This document shows, one piece after another, positions 43,447 through 52,040 of a stretch of 57,921 bases of DNA; position 1 is the stretch's first letter, and each line of letters opens with the position of its first letter. Source of the stretch: ChocPot-Mid sp043804925 (lineage in GTDB: Bacteria > Bacteroidota > Ignavibacteria > Kapaibacteriales > UBA2268); NCBI GenBank assembly GCA_043804925.1, contig JAZDIP010000076.1, forward strand, positions 1-57,921, written 5' to 3'. The position numbers and the translations under genes were made by a program. The notes under the pieces are model-generated. The model was not told where the DNA came from, did no database searches, and saw nothing but the letters and a program-made list of their open reading frames with translations.

Positions 43447-43559
43447 TTTCAATTTTTTCAAAGATAGTTAACTCAGAAATTGCGATGAGATTTGACATTT
43501 GAAACAAAAGACAGGAAAAAACGTAGATTATAAGAATTTAAATTTTTAAAAAGAGTGTG

Positions 43560-44894
43560 ATGAAAAAGTTTTTATTGATTATCTTATTTTTTTGTTTTAT
43601 TGCAGAAACAAATTCCCAGATTGCAGGAAAGCAAAGAGTATTTTCTCTCGAAGAGTGTCTCGACATTGCATTAAAAAATAATTATGATGTTATATTGGCT
43701 GATGCAAGAACAGAAGCGGCATCTGCTAATATTACCTCAGCATTTGGGAGTTTTCTTCCTTCGTTGGGAATTAATAGTGGATATACAAGGCAGTTAAATG
43801 CCAAACCGGGATTCGGAATGGTTGACGGTCAACTTGTAGCGACTGATCCAAAACCAAATTCTTACAGTATCAATGCCGGGGCACAATGGTTACTTTTCGA
43901 CGGTTTTGCAAGAGAAAATAATTACAACCGGGCACATGAGTCTTTTAATGCTCAAAAATTAAATGCTTCCCATATAAGAAAGATGATAAATATCCAGGTC
44001 TTTCAAAACTATGTAAATGTAATTGCCAAACTTCAAATAGTTAAAATCAGGAGGGAAAACCTTGAACTTGGCAAAAAAGAATTGGAAAGGATTAAGGCAC
44101 AAAATACTGCTGGACTGATTGCCATGGATATTGTTTACTCGCAAGAAGCTGAATTGGGAAACAAGGAATACGACCTGGTTAATGCAGAGAACAGTTTAAA
44201 TTTGGCTAAAGCCGATTTGTTGGTACTGATGGGATTACAACCGGATTTGGATGCAGAGTTTCTTGAATCGAGTTTACCATCCAATATTGATAGAAATCAG
44301 GTTGAAGAATTTAAAAGTTTAGTACTTCCATTCAGGAATTCAATGAACCAGGCACTAAATGACAGATTGGATTATATGGCTGGAAAAGCTTCAATCAAAT
44401 CGTCAGAATCCAATCTGAATGCTTCTTATTCAGGATATTACCCGAGTATATCAGCTTCAGGTGGATGGGGTTGGTCAAATTCCGAATTAGATAATTTTTC
44501 GGATTTAGGGAGGTCAAGTTTAGGTTTAAATTTTTATATACCAATATTTGACCAATTTAGTACAAATAACAGAATTCAAAATGCCGAATTGCAGCTTGAG
44601 CAATCGAGGATTGAGTTAAGTCAATTAGAACAAAACATTATATCGTCAATTAAAACAGCTTATTTGAATTTGGATGCCTCAGAAAAGCAATTGGATATTA
44701 CCGAACGCGCTTTGAAATCTTCACAAATGAATAATGAAAGTATGACTGAAAAGTTTCGTGTCGGCTCTGCCACTGTAACAGAATATTTAACCGCAAATAC
44801 CCAGTTGATAACTTCTCAAATAAATAGAATAAATGCTGTTTATCAGTATTTCAGGGCTCAAAAAGAGGTACTGTACGCTATTGGTAAGCTTTAA
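43560..44894 (+). CDS. TolC-family outer-membrane efflux protein
   Basis: 444 residues from ATG at 43560. Signal peptide (1-20). Two homologous halves of long helices with the start motif SLEECLDIALKNNYDVILADA, and later LYSYSGYYPSISASGGWG-like strand regions, NSLNLAKADLLVLMG, and the ending VTEYLTANTQLITSQINRINAVYQYFRA. TolC trimers form the outer-membrane duct of tripartite exporters. The adaptor, ATPase and two permeases follow downstream on the same strand, so this is probably their duct. Confidence 0.92.
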   Translation: MKKFLLIILFFCFIAETNSQIAGKQRVFSLEECLDIALKNNYDVILADARTEAASANITSAFGSFLPSLGINSGYTRQLNAKPGFGMVDGQLVATDPKPNSYSINAGAQWLLFDGFARENNYNRAHESFNAQKLNASHIRKMINIQVFQNYVNVIAKLQIVKIRRENLELGKKELERIKAQNTAGLIAMDIVYSQEAELGNKEYDLVNAENSLNLAKADLLVLMGLQPDLDAEFLESSLPSNIDRNQVEEFKSLVLPFRNSMNQALNDRLDYMAGKASIKSSESNLNASYSGYYPSISASGGWGWSNSELDNFSDLGRSSLGLNFYIPIFDQFSTNNRIQNAELQLEQSRIELSQLEQNIISSIKTAYLNLDASEKQLDITERALKSSQMNNESMTEKFRVGSATVTEYLTANTQLITSQINRINAVYQYFRAQKEVLYAIGKL

Positions 44895-44969
44895 TAGTTT
44901 GATTAGTTTATTAAGTTGATATGTTGATGAATTTAAAATGATTATAAAAAATGTTGGAGGGTATAAAAA

Positions 44970-45635
44970 ATGAAATGTGAAAAATGCGGAAATGATTACC
45001 CATCATATTACTACTTTGCAACCGAGAGGATTTGCAAAGAATGTTTTGCCAAAATGCCATTGGATGAACAAGCACAACAAAATGTGCTGATGTATGACAA
45101 CATGCAAAGTGAGGAATATGCCTGGCGAGCCGGTTTTGGAGTAAGACTTGGTGCGGCATTACTCGATTATTTATTTTTTGGAATTATCTTTGTTATTGTT
45201 CTTTTTACCTCTGGTCTTATACAGGAATATCAATATGTATTCGAGGATTTTCTGACAAAACCATACTTGCTGGAGGATTTTACCAATGCTATAATGCCTT
45301 ATTTTTTCATTGTCTTTTTCATGTATTATTCTCTTGAAATTGTACTTGCAGCTTCATTGGGAAAAATTGTTCTAAGATTAAAAATTGCCGGAGAAGACAG
45401 GAAGGAAGCCGGATATGAGAAATTAGTTTTGAGATTTATTTACAAGCACTCCGATACCATTTTGCAATTGATTGCCTTTTTGGGTGCTATGAAATTTCTC
45501 GATACTTTATCATCAATCCTTGGTTTAGTGATTATTGTGGGATTCTTTTTTGTTTTGTCTCCAAAAAGACAGGCATTTCATGATACATTGGCTAAAACTG
45601 CTGTTTTTCGCCATAGTGATGTTATATCAGTTTGA
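44970..45635 (+). CDS. RDD-family membrane protein with N-terminal zinc ribbon
   Basis: 221 residues. Cys3, Cys6, Cys22 and Cys25 form a CxxC-x15-CxxC zinc ribbon. From residue 54 an RDD domain begins (WRAGFGVRLGAALLDYLFFGIIF), with helices near 63-82, 108-130 and 180-200 and a C-terminal HDTLAKT. RDD proteins are poorly understood; some move ions. It is preceded by GGAGG and lies between the TolC and adaptor genes. A role in the exporter is possible but unproven. Confidence 0.82.
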   Translation: MKCEKCGNDYPSYYYFATERICKECFAKMPLDEQAQQNVLMYDNMQSEEYAWRAGFGVRLGAALLDYLFFGIIFVIVLFTSGLIQEYQYVFEDFLTKPYLLEDFTNAIMPYFFIVFFMYYSLEIVLAASLGKIVLRLKIAGEDRKEAGYEKLVLRFIYKHSDTILQLIAFLGAMKFLDTLSSILGLVIIVGFFFVLSPKRQAFHDTLAKTAVFRHSDVISV

Positions 45636-45695
45636 TAAGTTTAATAAGTTATTTAAGTTTAATAAGTTAATGAGTTTGAAATAAAGGTAAAAAAA

Positions 45696-46985
45696 ATGGC
45701 AAAGAAAAAGTCTAAGAAGAAGTTGATTATCTTATTGATAATAATATTAGTTGCTGTTGTTGCTATTGTTGGCTTATCTATGAAGAAAACCGATACGGAA
45801 ATCAAGGTTACCATAGAGAAAGTTGGCAAAAGGACAATAACTCAAACAGTTACGGCTATAGGTAAAATTCAACCGGAGACTGAGGTTAAAGTATCTTCCC
45901 AAACAAGTGGTGAAGTAATTTTTCTTGGTGTCAGGGAAGGGGATACTGTCAAGATTAACCAAATGTTGGTAAAAATTAAACCTGACATTATCGAAACTCA
46001 ATTAGAGCAGTATAAAGCATCAGTTGATGCATCAAAAATGGATATTGAAATAAGGCAGGCAGAAATGAACCGGGCAAAGCAATCTTTACAACGAATTACA
46101 GAACTTTATGAAAAAGAATTTGTTTCTAAAGAAGAGTTTGAAAGAGCAAAAACTGCTTATGACCAGGCATTATCCGGATACAAAGCATCATTATCGAGAC
46201 ATGAACAAACCTTGGCAAGTTATAAACAAGTACAAAGAAGTGCCGACAGAACAATAATTTACTCACCTATTGACGGCATAGTTACAAGACTAAATATTGA
46301 AAAAGGAGAAAAAGTAGTTGGAACAGAAATGATGGCAGGAACGGATATGATGATTGTTTCTGACCTAACAGTTATGAATGCCGTCGTTGAAGTTGATGAA
46401 AATGATATTACTATGGTTCATATTGGCGATACTGCAAGAATCGAAATTGATGCTTTTCCCGATAGAATTTTTAATGGCTTTGTTATTGAAATTGGACATT
46501 CAGCTATGACTAATCAATTGGGTTCACAGGACCAGGTTACAAATTTTCAAGTTAAAATCAGATTAATTGAAAATGAATCCAAACTTCGCCCCGGAATGAG
46601 TTGCAGTGTTGATATAGAAACCGAAACCAAGCAAAATATTATTGCTGTCCCATTGCAAGCAGTTACCGTGAGAGCGGCGGATTTAGAAAATAGAAATGAG
46701 AAAATAGAAAATAGAAAAGAAGAAGATGGAGAAGGGAAAAAGGAGAAGGAAGAAATAAAGAAAACTAAAAAGCCACAATCAGTTGTTTTTGTGAAATCCG
46801 GTAAAAAAGCGAAGAAGATTGAAGTTGAAACCGGTATTAGTGATAATGGATACATCGAAATTACTCAAGGACTCAAAGATGGTCAGGAAGTTATCAGTGG
46901 TAGTTTCATGGCTATAAGTAAAGAGCTTGAAGATGGTTCAATTATTAAAGTTGATACGACTAAGAAGAAGAAAAAAGGAAAATAA
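45696..46985 (+). CDS. Periplasmic adaptor of a MacA/HlyD-type exporter, with repeat-derived insert
   Basis: 429 residues. One N-terminal helix (8-26), a lipoyl/barrel-sandwich hybrid part (VKVSSQTSGEVIFLGVREGD), a helical hairpin (about 105-180), a second lipoyl half (IIYSPIDGIVTRLNIEKGE), a beta barrel and a membrane-proximal domain ending VETGISDNGYIEITQGLKDG. MacA-type adaptors connect the inner-membrane pump to TolC. Residues 330-358 (ENRNEKIENRKEE then lysine/glutamate runs) sit inside the membrane-proximal part and translate an AAAATAGAAAATAGAAA repeat. The ATPase gene follows 53 bp later. Confidence 0.92.
   Translation: MAKKKSKKKLIILLIIILVAVVAIVGLSMKKTDTEIKVTIEKVGKRTITQTVTAIGKIQPETEVKVSSQTSGEVIFLGVREGDTVKINQMLVKIKPDIIETQLEQYKASVDASKMDIEIRQAEMNRAKQSLQRITELYEKEFVSKEEFERAKTAYDQALSGYKASLSRHEQTLASYKQVQRSADRTIIYSPIDGIVTRLNIEKGEKVVGTEMMAGTDMMIVSDLTVMNAVVEVDENDITMVHIGDTARIEIDAFPDRIFNGFVIEIGHSAMTNQLGSQDQVTNFQVKIRLIENESKLRPGMSCSVDIETETKQNIIAVPLQAVTVRAADLENRNEKIENRKEEDGEGKKEKEEIKKTKKPQSVVFVKSGKKAKKIEVETGISDNGYIEITQGLKDGQEVISGSFMAISKELEDGSIIKVDTTKKKKKGK
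46683..46770. repeat. GAAAATAGAAAATAGAAA repeat inside the adaptor gene
   Basis: Purine-rich units of AGAAAATAGAAATGAGAAAA type in the coding frame (46685-46725), then a GAAGGAGAAGG-type tract. The complement of the same motif fills the gap at 19541-19665. Confidence 0.7.
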
Positions 46986-47038
46986 TGTAAAATGTGGAAT
47001 GGAAAATGATTAATGGTTAAGGGAGAATTGAGTTTTAA

Positions 47039-47734
47039 ATGGAATTAAATTCTAAGATAATTGAAATAGAACATATAGCAAAAATCTATAAGATGGGGCA
47101 GGAACTCGTTTATGCATTACAAGATATTTCAGTTGAAATTATCAAGAATGATTATCTTGCAATAATGGGTCCATCGGGTTCGGGAAAATCAACATTAATG
47201 AATATTCTCGGATGTTTGGATACTCCAACTAAGGGTAAATATCATTTCAAAGGATTGGATGTCAGCGATATGAATGATAATGAACTTGCTGAAATTCGTA
47301 ATAAGGAAATTGGTTTTGTATTTCAGACATTTAATCTATTAGCAAGGGCATCAGCTCTAAAAAATGTTGAGCTACCTTTGGTTTATGCCGGTGTAAATTC
47401 TGCCGATAGACACGAAATTGCCGAAAAAACATTAAATGATGTTGGCTTGGGAGACAGAATACATCACAAACCTAATGAATTATCAGGTGGACAAAGGCAA
47501 AGAGTAGCTATTGCAAGAGCTTTAGTTACAAATCCTTCTATCATTTTAGCCGACGAACCTACCGGTAATCTCGATACAAAAACAGGTATTGAGATTATGA
47601 ACCTGTTCCATGAGTTGTGGCTGAAAGGAAATACAATCATCGTTGTAACTCATGAAGAAGAAATAGCAAGAAAAACAAAGAGAATCATTCGATTAAGAGA
47701 TGGATTGATCGAGAGCGAGGAAACCAATTACTAA
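47039..47734 (+). CDS. ABC transporter ATPase (MacB/LolD type)
   Basis: 231 residues. Walker A GPSGSGKST (about 45-53), Q-loop FVFQTFNLL, signature LSGGQRQRVAIARAL, Walker B IILADEPTGNLD, and His-switch VVTHEEE. It powers the two permeases encoded next. The sequence type is that of MacB and LolD ATPases, which drive export or lipoprotein release by a mechanical cycle. The last codons (ETNY) and the stop lie inside a CCAATTACTAATTAC repeat. Confidence 0.95.
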   Translation: MELNSKIIEIEHIAKIYKMGQELVYALQDISVEIIKNDYLAIMGPSGSGKSTLMNILGCLDTPTKGKYHFKGLDVSDMNDNELAEIRNKEIGFVFQTFNLLARASALKNVELPLVYAGVNSADRHEIAEKTLNDVGLGDRIHHKPNELSGGQRQRVAIARALVTNPSIILADEPTGNLDTKTGIEIMNLFHELWLKGNTIIVVTHEEEIARKTKRIIRLRDGLIESEETNY

Positions 47735-47763
47735 TTACGAATGACCGGTTACTAATTACTACT
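47725..47763. repeat. CAATTACTAATTACG / CGGTTACTAATTACTAC repeat at the ATPase stop codon
   Basis: The TTACTAATTAC family overlaps the final codons of the ATPase gene and fills the gap up to the permease. Same family at 20618-20650, 38530-38565, 38630-38665 and 55071-55096. Confidence 0.8.
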
Positions 47764-47785
47764 TGAGGAAAAGAAAGATAATATA

Positions 47786-49042
47786 TTGAGATTTGCTGAA
47801 ATAATAGAGACAATCAGGATTTCTTTCGATGCGATGAAAGCCAATAAAATGAGGTCTTTCCTTGCATCGCTTGGGGTTGTCGTTGGTATATCAATTGTCA
47901 TTTTAATGGGTTGGGTTCTTGGTGGCCTGGATAGTGCCATGATGAATACATTCAACATTCTTGGGACTGATATGCTTTATGTTGACAAGTGGGACTGGGC
48001 AGGGGGGAAGTCATGGAAAGAAGTAAGACAAAGAAAACCAATAACTCTTCAACAAATAGATGAATTTACAGGAAAGTTTAAATCTGCCGAAGTCGCATTT
48101 CCATCTGCTGTGAATTGGATGGGAGGAACGATTAAATATGAAAACAAATCCTTTGAAGGCATTCAAATCATGGGAACTACAAGCATGCACGGATTGACTT
48201 CAGGAGGTGCCATTTTAATGGGGAGACATTTTTCACAATTCGATGATGAACTTGGTCCAAATGTAGTAGTGTTAGGTCACGGAGTTTATAAATCAATGTT
48301 TGCTGAATCCAATCCAATGGATAAAATAATTAAAATTGACGGACATAAGTATAGAGTAATCGGAGTTATCAAGAAGCAGGGTACTCTTTTACTTGATTTT
48401 ATTGACAACCGTGCATACATTCCATTAAAAAAATTTATAGGTACTTATGGAAAATTTGACAGGTCATTTTCGATTAATATTAAAGCAGGTTCTGAGGAAA
48501 TGTTACCGGAAGTCTCTGCCGAAGCCCGTGGTTTAATGAGGGAAATCAGGAATTTAGGTCCACAGGATGAAGATGATTTTTCGATTAACAGCGTTAAGGC
48601 ATTTGAAGACCAGGTTGCAAAAATTCGTTTATACGTCTGGGGTGTCGGAATTGGAATAACAGTATTATCCTTTTTAGTTGGAATAATTGGTATAATGAAC
48701 ATTATGTTTGTATCTGTAACAGAGCGTACAAAAGAAATTGGAATAAGGAAAGCAATTGGAGCAAGAAAAAGGTCAATACTGCTTCAATTTTTGGTCGAAG
48801 CTTCCACTCTTTGTTTTCTCGGTGCCATTATATCGCTAATAGCTTGTTCATTACTTGTATTTTTAGCGGCTACATATATCCCGACATTTTGGGAAAATGG
48901 TTCTTTCTTGAAACCGTATCTTCCTATGGAATTATTGATTATTGCATCTGTCGTTTCAATTTTCGTAGGGATGTTGGCAGGATTAATTCCAGCTATAAGA
49001 GCAGCAAATTTAAATCCCGTAGATGCTTTAAGGTATGAATAG
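47786..49042 (+). CDS. ABC transporter permease (MacB/FtsX family) 1
   Basis: 418 residues from TTG; no in-frame ATG is available nearby. One helix at about 25-50, a MacB-type periplasmic domain (about 55-275), then three helices near 285-310, 335-360 and 380-405. The EIGIRKAIGARKRSILLQFLVEA coupling segment and the ending LIPAIRAANLNPVDALRYE are characteristic. Unlike canonical MacB, the ATPase is a separate gene. It probably pairs with the permease at 49215. Confidence 0.92.
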   Translation: MRFAEIIETIRISFDAMKANKMRSFLASLGVVVGISIVILMGWVLGGLDSAMMNTFNILGTDMLYVDKWDWAGGKSWKEVRQRKPITLQQIDEFTGKFKSAEVAFPSAVNWMGGTIKYENKSFEGIQIMGTTSMHGLTSGGAILMGRHFSQFDDELGPNVVVLGHGVYKSMFAESNPMDKIIKIDGHKYRVIGVIKKQGTLLLDFIDNRAYIPLKKFIGTYGKFDRSFSINIKAGSEEMLPEVSAEARGLMREIRNLGPQDEDDFSINSVKAFEDQVAKIRLYVWGVGIGITVLSFLVGIIGIMNIMFVSVTERTKEIGIRKAIGARKRSILLQFLVEASTLCFLGAIISLIACSLLVFLAATYIPTFWENGSFLKPYLPMELLIIASVVSIFVGMLAGLIPAIRAANLNPVDALRYE

Positions 49043-49180
49043 GTAGAGACTGGTCTTAGACCTGTCTGAAAAGTTTAATGAGTTGATAAGTTTAATGAGT
49101 TGATAATTTTATATAGTAGTTAAAAATCTTAGTGTAACTCTGTGAATTCTCTGTGGGACTCTGTGTAACTAATGTATTTT
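49043..49180. repeat. Gap with GACCTGTCT, AAGTTTAATGAGTTG and CTCTGTGAATTCTCTGTG repeats
   Basis: AGACTGGTCTTAGACCTGTCT (49047-49067), two AAGTTTAATGAGTTGAT units (49070-49103), and CTCTGTGAATTCTCTGTGG with a further CTCTGTG (49137-49166). Each family recurs elsewhere between genes. Confidence 0.8.
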
Positions 49181-49214
49181 AATTGAGTTATGTTATGTGA
49201 GTTGAGATAAAAAA

Positions 49215-50447
49215 ATGAATATTGGTGAGAGCATATTGCAGGCATTGGATTCAGTGCGAATGAACAAGTTAAGGGCATCTTTAACATTGTTGAGCATTGC
49301 TATTGGTGTTTTTGCTATTATTACTGCCGGTGGACTTGTTTCCTCAATTGACAATGCTGTTACCGGTGAAATACAAAAAGCAGGAGCCACAACATTCCAA
49401 ATTCGAAGAATGCCCGCTATTCAAATGGGTGGGCATGATTGGATGAAATATCGTAAGAGAAAACCTATAACTTATTCTCAATATGTTAAATTTAAAAGGC
49501 AGATGACTGACGTTAAACTTGTTTCTTCTTTTTCAGTATCCGGAAGTAATATTATTAAGTCAGGAATTTATGAGTCTGACCCTGACGTTAATCTTTTTGG
49601 GACAGATGAGAATTTCTTTGAAACTACAGCTCGTGATGTTTCTAACGGCAGACCATTAAGTATTGAAGATATTGAATATAACAGAAATGTTGTAGTATTA
49701 GGCAATGATGTTGTGGTTAAAGTCTTTCCGCATATTAATCCTGTTGGTCAAAAAGTAAAAATAAAAAACATGGTATTTACTGTCATTGGAGTAATCAAGA
49801 CAAAAGGAGCCATAATGGGAGTCAGTCAGGATAATTGGGCTGTTATCCCACTTCCTATGTTTTTAAAATACTATGCAAATTTCTGGGAGGAAGATTTGAC
49901 AATGTCAGTAAAAGCATTCGACAAACAATCTATGTATTATGCTTTTGATGAAGCAATAGGACTGATGCGTAGTATAAGAAATGTGAAACCATGGGAAGAA
50001 AATGATTTTGAAATCGAAACTAATGAATCAATTGGTGACCAATTCGCAGGTTTTACAGGATTCCTGACTATTTTCGGTAGTATTGTCGGAGCATTTTCTT
50101 TAATAGCCGCAGGAATAGGTATTATGAATATAATGCTCGTAACAGTTAAAGAGAGAACCCGTGAAATAGGTGTCAGGAAAGCCGTTGGTGCAAAACGTAG
50201 GTGGATACTTTGGCAGTTTATAATCGAAGCTATAACCTTATGCCTTCTTGGTGGACTATTTGGTATCGGAATGGGAATGCTCGTTTCTGCGTACTTTGGT
50301 TCTGCCATGGGGCTGGAATTAGCAGTTCCCTTTAGTCAAATACTCACAAGTTTAATTGTATGCACACTCATAGGAGTAGTTTTTGGTGCATACCCTGCAT
50401 GGAAAGCTTCCAAACTTGACCCGATAGATGCGTTGAGGTATGAGTAA
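49215..50447 (+). CDS. ABC transporter permease (MacB/FtsX family) 2
   Basis: 410 residues with the same plan as permease 1: helix at about 22-45, periplasmic MacB domain, then helices near 278-303, 325-350 and 370-395. Motifs EIGVRKAVGAKRRWILWQFIIEA and YPAWKASKLDPIDALRYE. The two permeases are paralogs and would form a heterodimer around the shared ATPase. The gene ends 10 bp from a convergent lipoprotein gene, with no terminator between. Confidence 0.92.
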   Translation: MNIGESILQALDSVRMNKLRASLTLLSIAIGVFAIITAGGLVSSIDNAVTGEIQKAGATTFQIRRMPAIQMGGHDWMKYRKRKPITYSQYVKFKRQMTDVKLVSSFSVSGSNIIKSGIYESDPDVNLFGTDENFFETTARDVSNGRPLSIEDIEYNRNVVVLGNDVVVKVFPHINPVGQKVKIKNMVFTVIGVIKTKGAIMGVSQDNWAVIPLPMFLKYYANFWEEDLTMSVKAFDKQSMYYAFDEAIGLMRSIRNVKPWEENDFEIETNESIGDQFAGFTGFLTIFGSIVGAFSLIAAGIGIMNIMLVTVKERTREIGVRKAVGAKRRWILWQFIIEAITLCLLGGLFGIGMGMLVSAYFGSAMGLELAVPFSQILTSLIVCTLIGVVFGAYPAWKASKLDPIDALRYE

Positions 50448-50457
50448 GAATTTGTTC

Positions 50458-51066
50458 TTATTTCACCTTATATTCGATTAATTCCCATTTTGATTCAAGG
50501 TACATATCTCGGTTATTATCTTTGTAATAGTTTTCTGTTGCGATTTGTCCTATACCGGGTGAAAAATAAATGATTGTTTTGTTAATTACATCATCCATTG
50601 CATATTCAGTTACATATTTGTAACATTTAAAAGTGCCGGCAGGAACTGTATATTCTACATTTATTTTTTCAACGCACATTGTACCTACAATGGACATATA
50701 AGTTTCACCTTCTTTAACTGGAAATTTGAAATAGAGGATTGGATTTGACTTAACATCAAATAAAAAATAACATCCATCATATCGATTAATGTAAAAAGGT
50801 GCTTCGTAATCAATACTGTCAGGTGACTGACTTATCCGATAAATTTTTTCATTATTCCAAACACTGTCCTTGACGACATAAATTCCAACAGTATCCGGTT
50901 CACCTCCAAAGTCATAATCATAAAATAAAGCTTTCCAATAATTCCCAACTTTTAGTGGGATTAATACATCGTTATTGATATTTGGTTCTGTAGAGTTTTC
51001 CTCACAACTTTGAGTGAAAATTGAAACTGAAAATAAAACAAGTAAAAAATAATACGACCTTTTCAT
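50458..51066 (-). CDS. Lipoprotein of the PLxxGxxW family
   Basis: 202 residues from ATG at 51066; the longer frame starts upstream of the TTGGAGTAGTT ribosome site and is rejected. Lipoprotein signal (FTQSC, Cys20). LIPLKVGNYWKALFYDYDF opens the mature domain, matching the paralogs at 7526 and 31712. The later YTVPAGTFKCYKY is common in such beta domains. Its leader resembles those of the barrel genes at 33018 and 34221. Confidence 0.75.
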   Translation of the reverse strand: MKRSYYFLLVLFSVSIFTQSCEENSTEPNINNDVLIPLKVGNYWKALFYDYDFGGEPDTVGIYVVKDSVWNNEKIYRISQSPDSIDYEAPFYINRYDGCYFLFDVKSNPILYFKFPVKEGETYMSIVGTMCVEKINVEYTVPAGTFKCYKYVTEYAMDDVINKTIIYFSPGIGQIATENYYKDNNRDMYLESKWELIEYKVK

Positions 51067-51279
51067 AACTACTCCAATATAATTATTATTCGATAAATTA
51101 TCATTGACCAATACATATATAATTAACCACCATTAAAAAAAATGAATTATTATTTATTTCAATCAAAATTCAAAATTTATTACGGTATAAAAAACAAAAT
51201 CTTTGGATTCATTGTAAAGCTTTAAAACAAAACTTAACAGCTATTGAATTTGTAATTACAAACTCCTAATTCCAAATTC

Positions 51280-51897
51280 CTAATTATTAATGAGCCCTCT
51301 GCCGCTCTTTTTAATCAAATTATCCTTTTTCAATTGAATAAAGATGGAATCAAGAATTCCATTTATGAATGTTCCGCTTTTGTGAGTAGAGTATTTTTTC
51401 GCAATGTCAATCGCTTCGTTAATACTTACTTTTGTTGGTATTTCTTCAAATTTTAATAGCTCGGTAATAGCAATTTGCATTAATAAGATATCAATCTTTG
51501 CAATTCTATCCAAATGCCAGTTGGCAGTATGTGATTTGATTAATTCATTAATCTCTTCTTTATTCTGAAGTGTTAGTTTAACCAAATCCCTGCCGAACTG
51601 AATTTCGTCTTCCTCCCATTTAATAGGAATATCCGCTTCCAACTCAAAAATTTCTTCTTCTGTTAGGAGTTTTGTCTGTTTTTCTTCTTTATCTCCAAAG
51701 TTGAATTTTCTATAAAAAATATGAGAGAAGTTTTCCTCCCATGGGATTTCAGAAACCTCTGTTGACATCAATATTTGCATGACTTTTTCCCGAGCAAGCC
51801 GTCTTGAGCCGGTTATACTTTTCGTCATGCTCATCGCAAATTTATCGTTTAATTCTTCTTCGTTTGTCATCATTAAAGAACGTTTTATAAACATCAC
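51280..51897 (-). CDS. nusB: Transcription antitermination factor NusB
   Basis: 205 residues; an internal ATG at 51870 is an alternative start. SRRLAREKVMQILMSTEV at the start of the fold and the C-terminal LLMQIAITELLKFEEIPTKVSINEAIDIAKKY, then GTFINGILD, are diagnostic. NusB binds boxA RNA with NusE and stabilises antitermination on rRNA operons. Its length exceeds the usual 140-160 because of an acidic central insert of about 50 residues, as in many Bacteroidota. Divergent from the Mla operon. Confidence 0.93.
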   Translation of the reverse strand: MMFIKRSLMMTNEEELNDKFAMSMTKSITGSRRLAREKVMQILMSTEVSEIPWEENFSHIFYRKFNFGDKEEKQTKLLTEEEIFELEADIPIKWEEDEIQFGRDLVKLTLQNKEEINELIKSHTANWHLDRIAKIDILLMQIAITELLKFEEIPTKVSINEAIDIAKKYSTHKSGTFINGILDSIFIQLKKDNLIKKSGRGLINN

Positions 51898-52040
51898 AAT
51901 ATTTAAACTTTTAAATATATAAAGAAAATAATAAAAAAAACGTTTTTTATTTAATATTTTTTTATTTTTAAATTATTTAAGTTGTACTTTCGCAATTTGT
52001 TTCTTTTGGATTTGTTATTAAAATATGAATTAAATGAAGT

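Noticed and set aside
49937..50308. Minus-strand ORF of 123 codons
   Set aside because: Antisense shadow of permease 2; hydrophobic composition is a by-product of the opposite strand.
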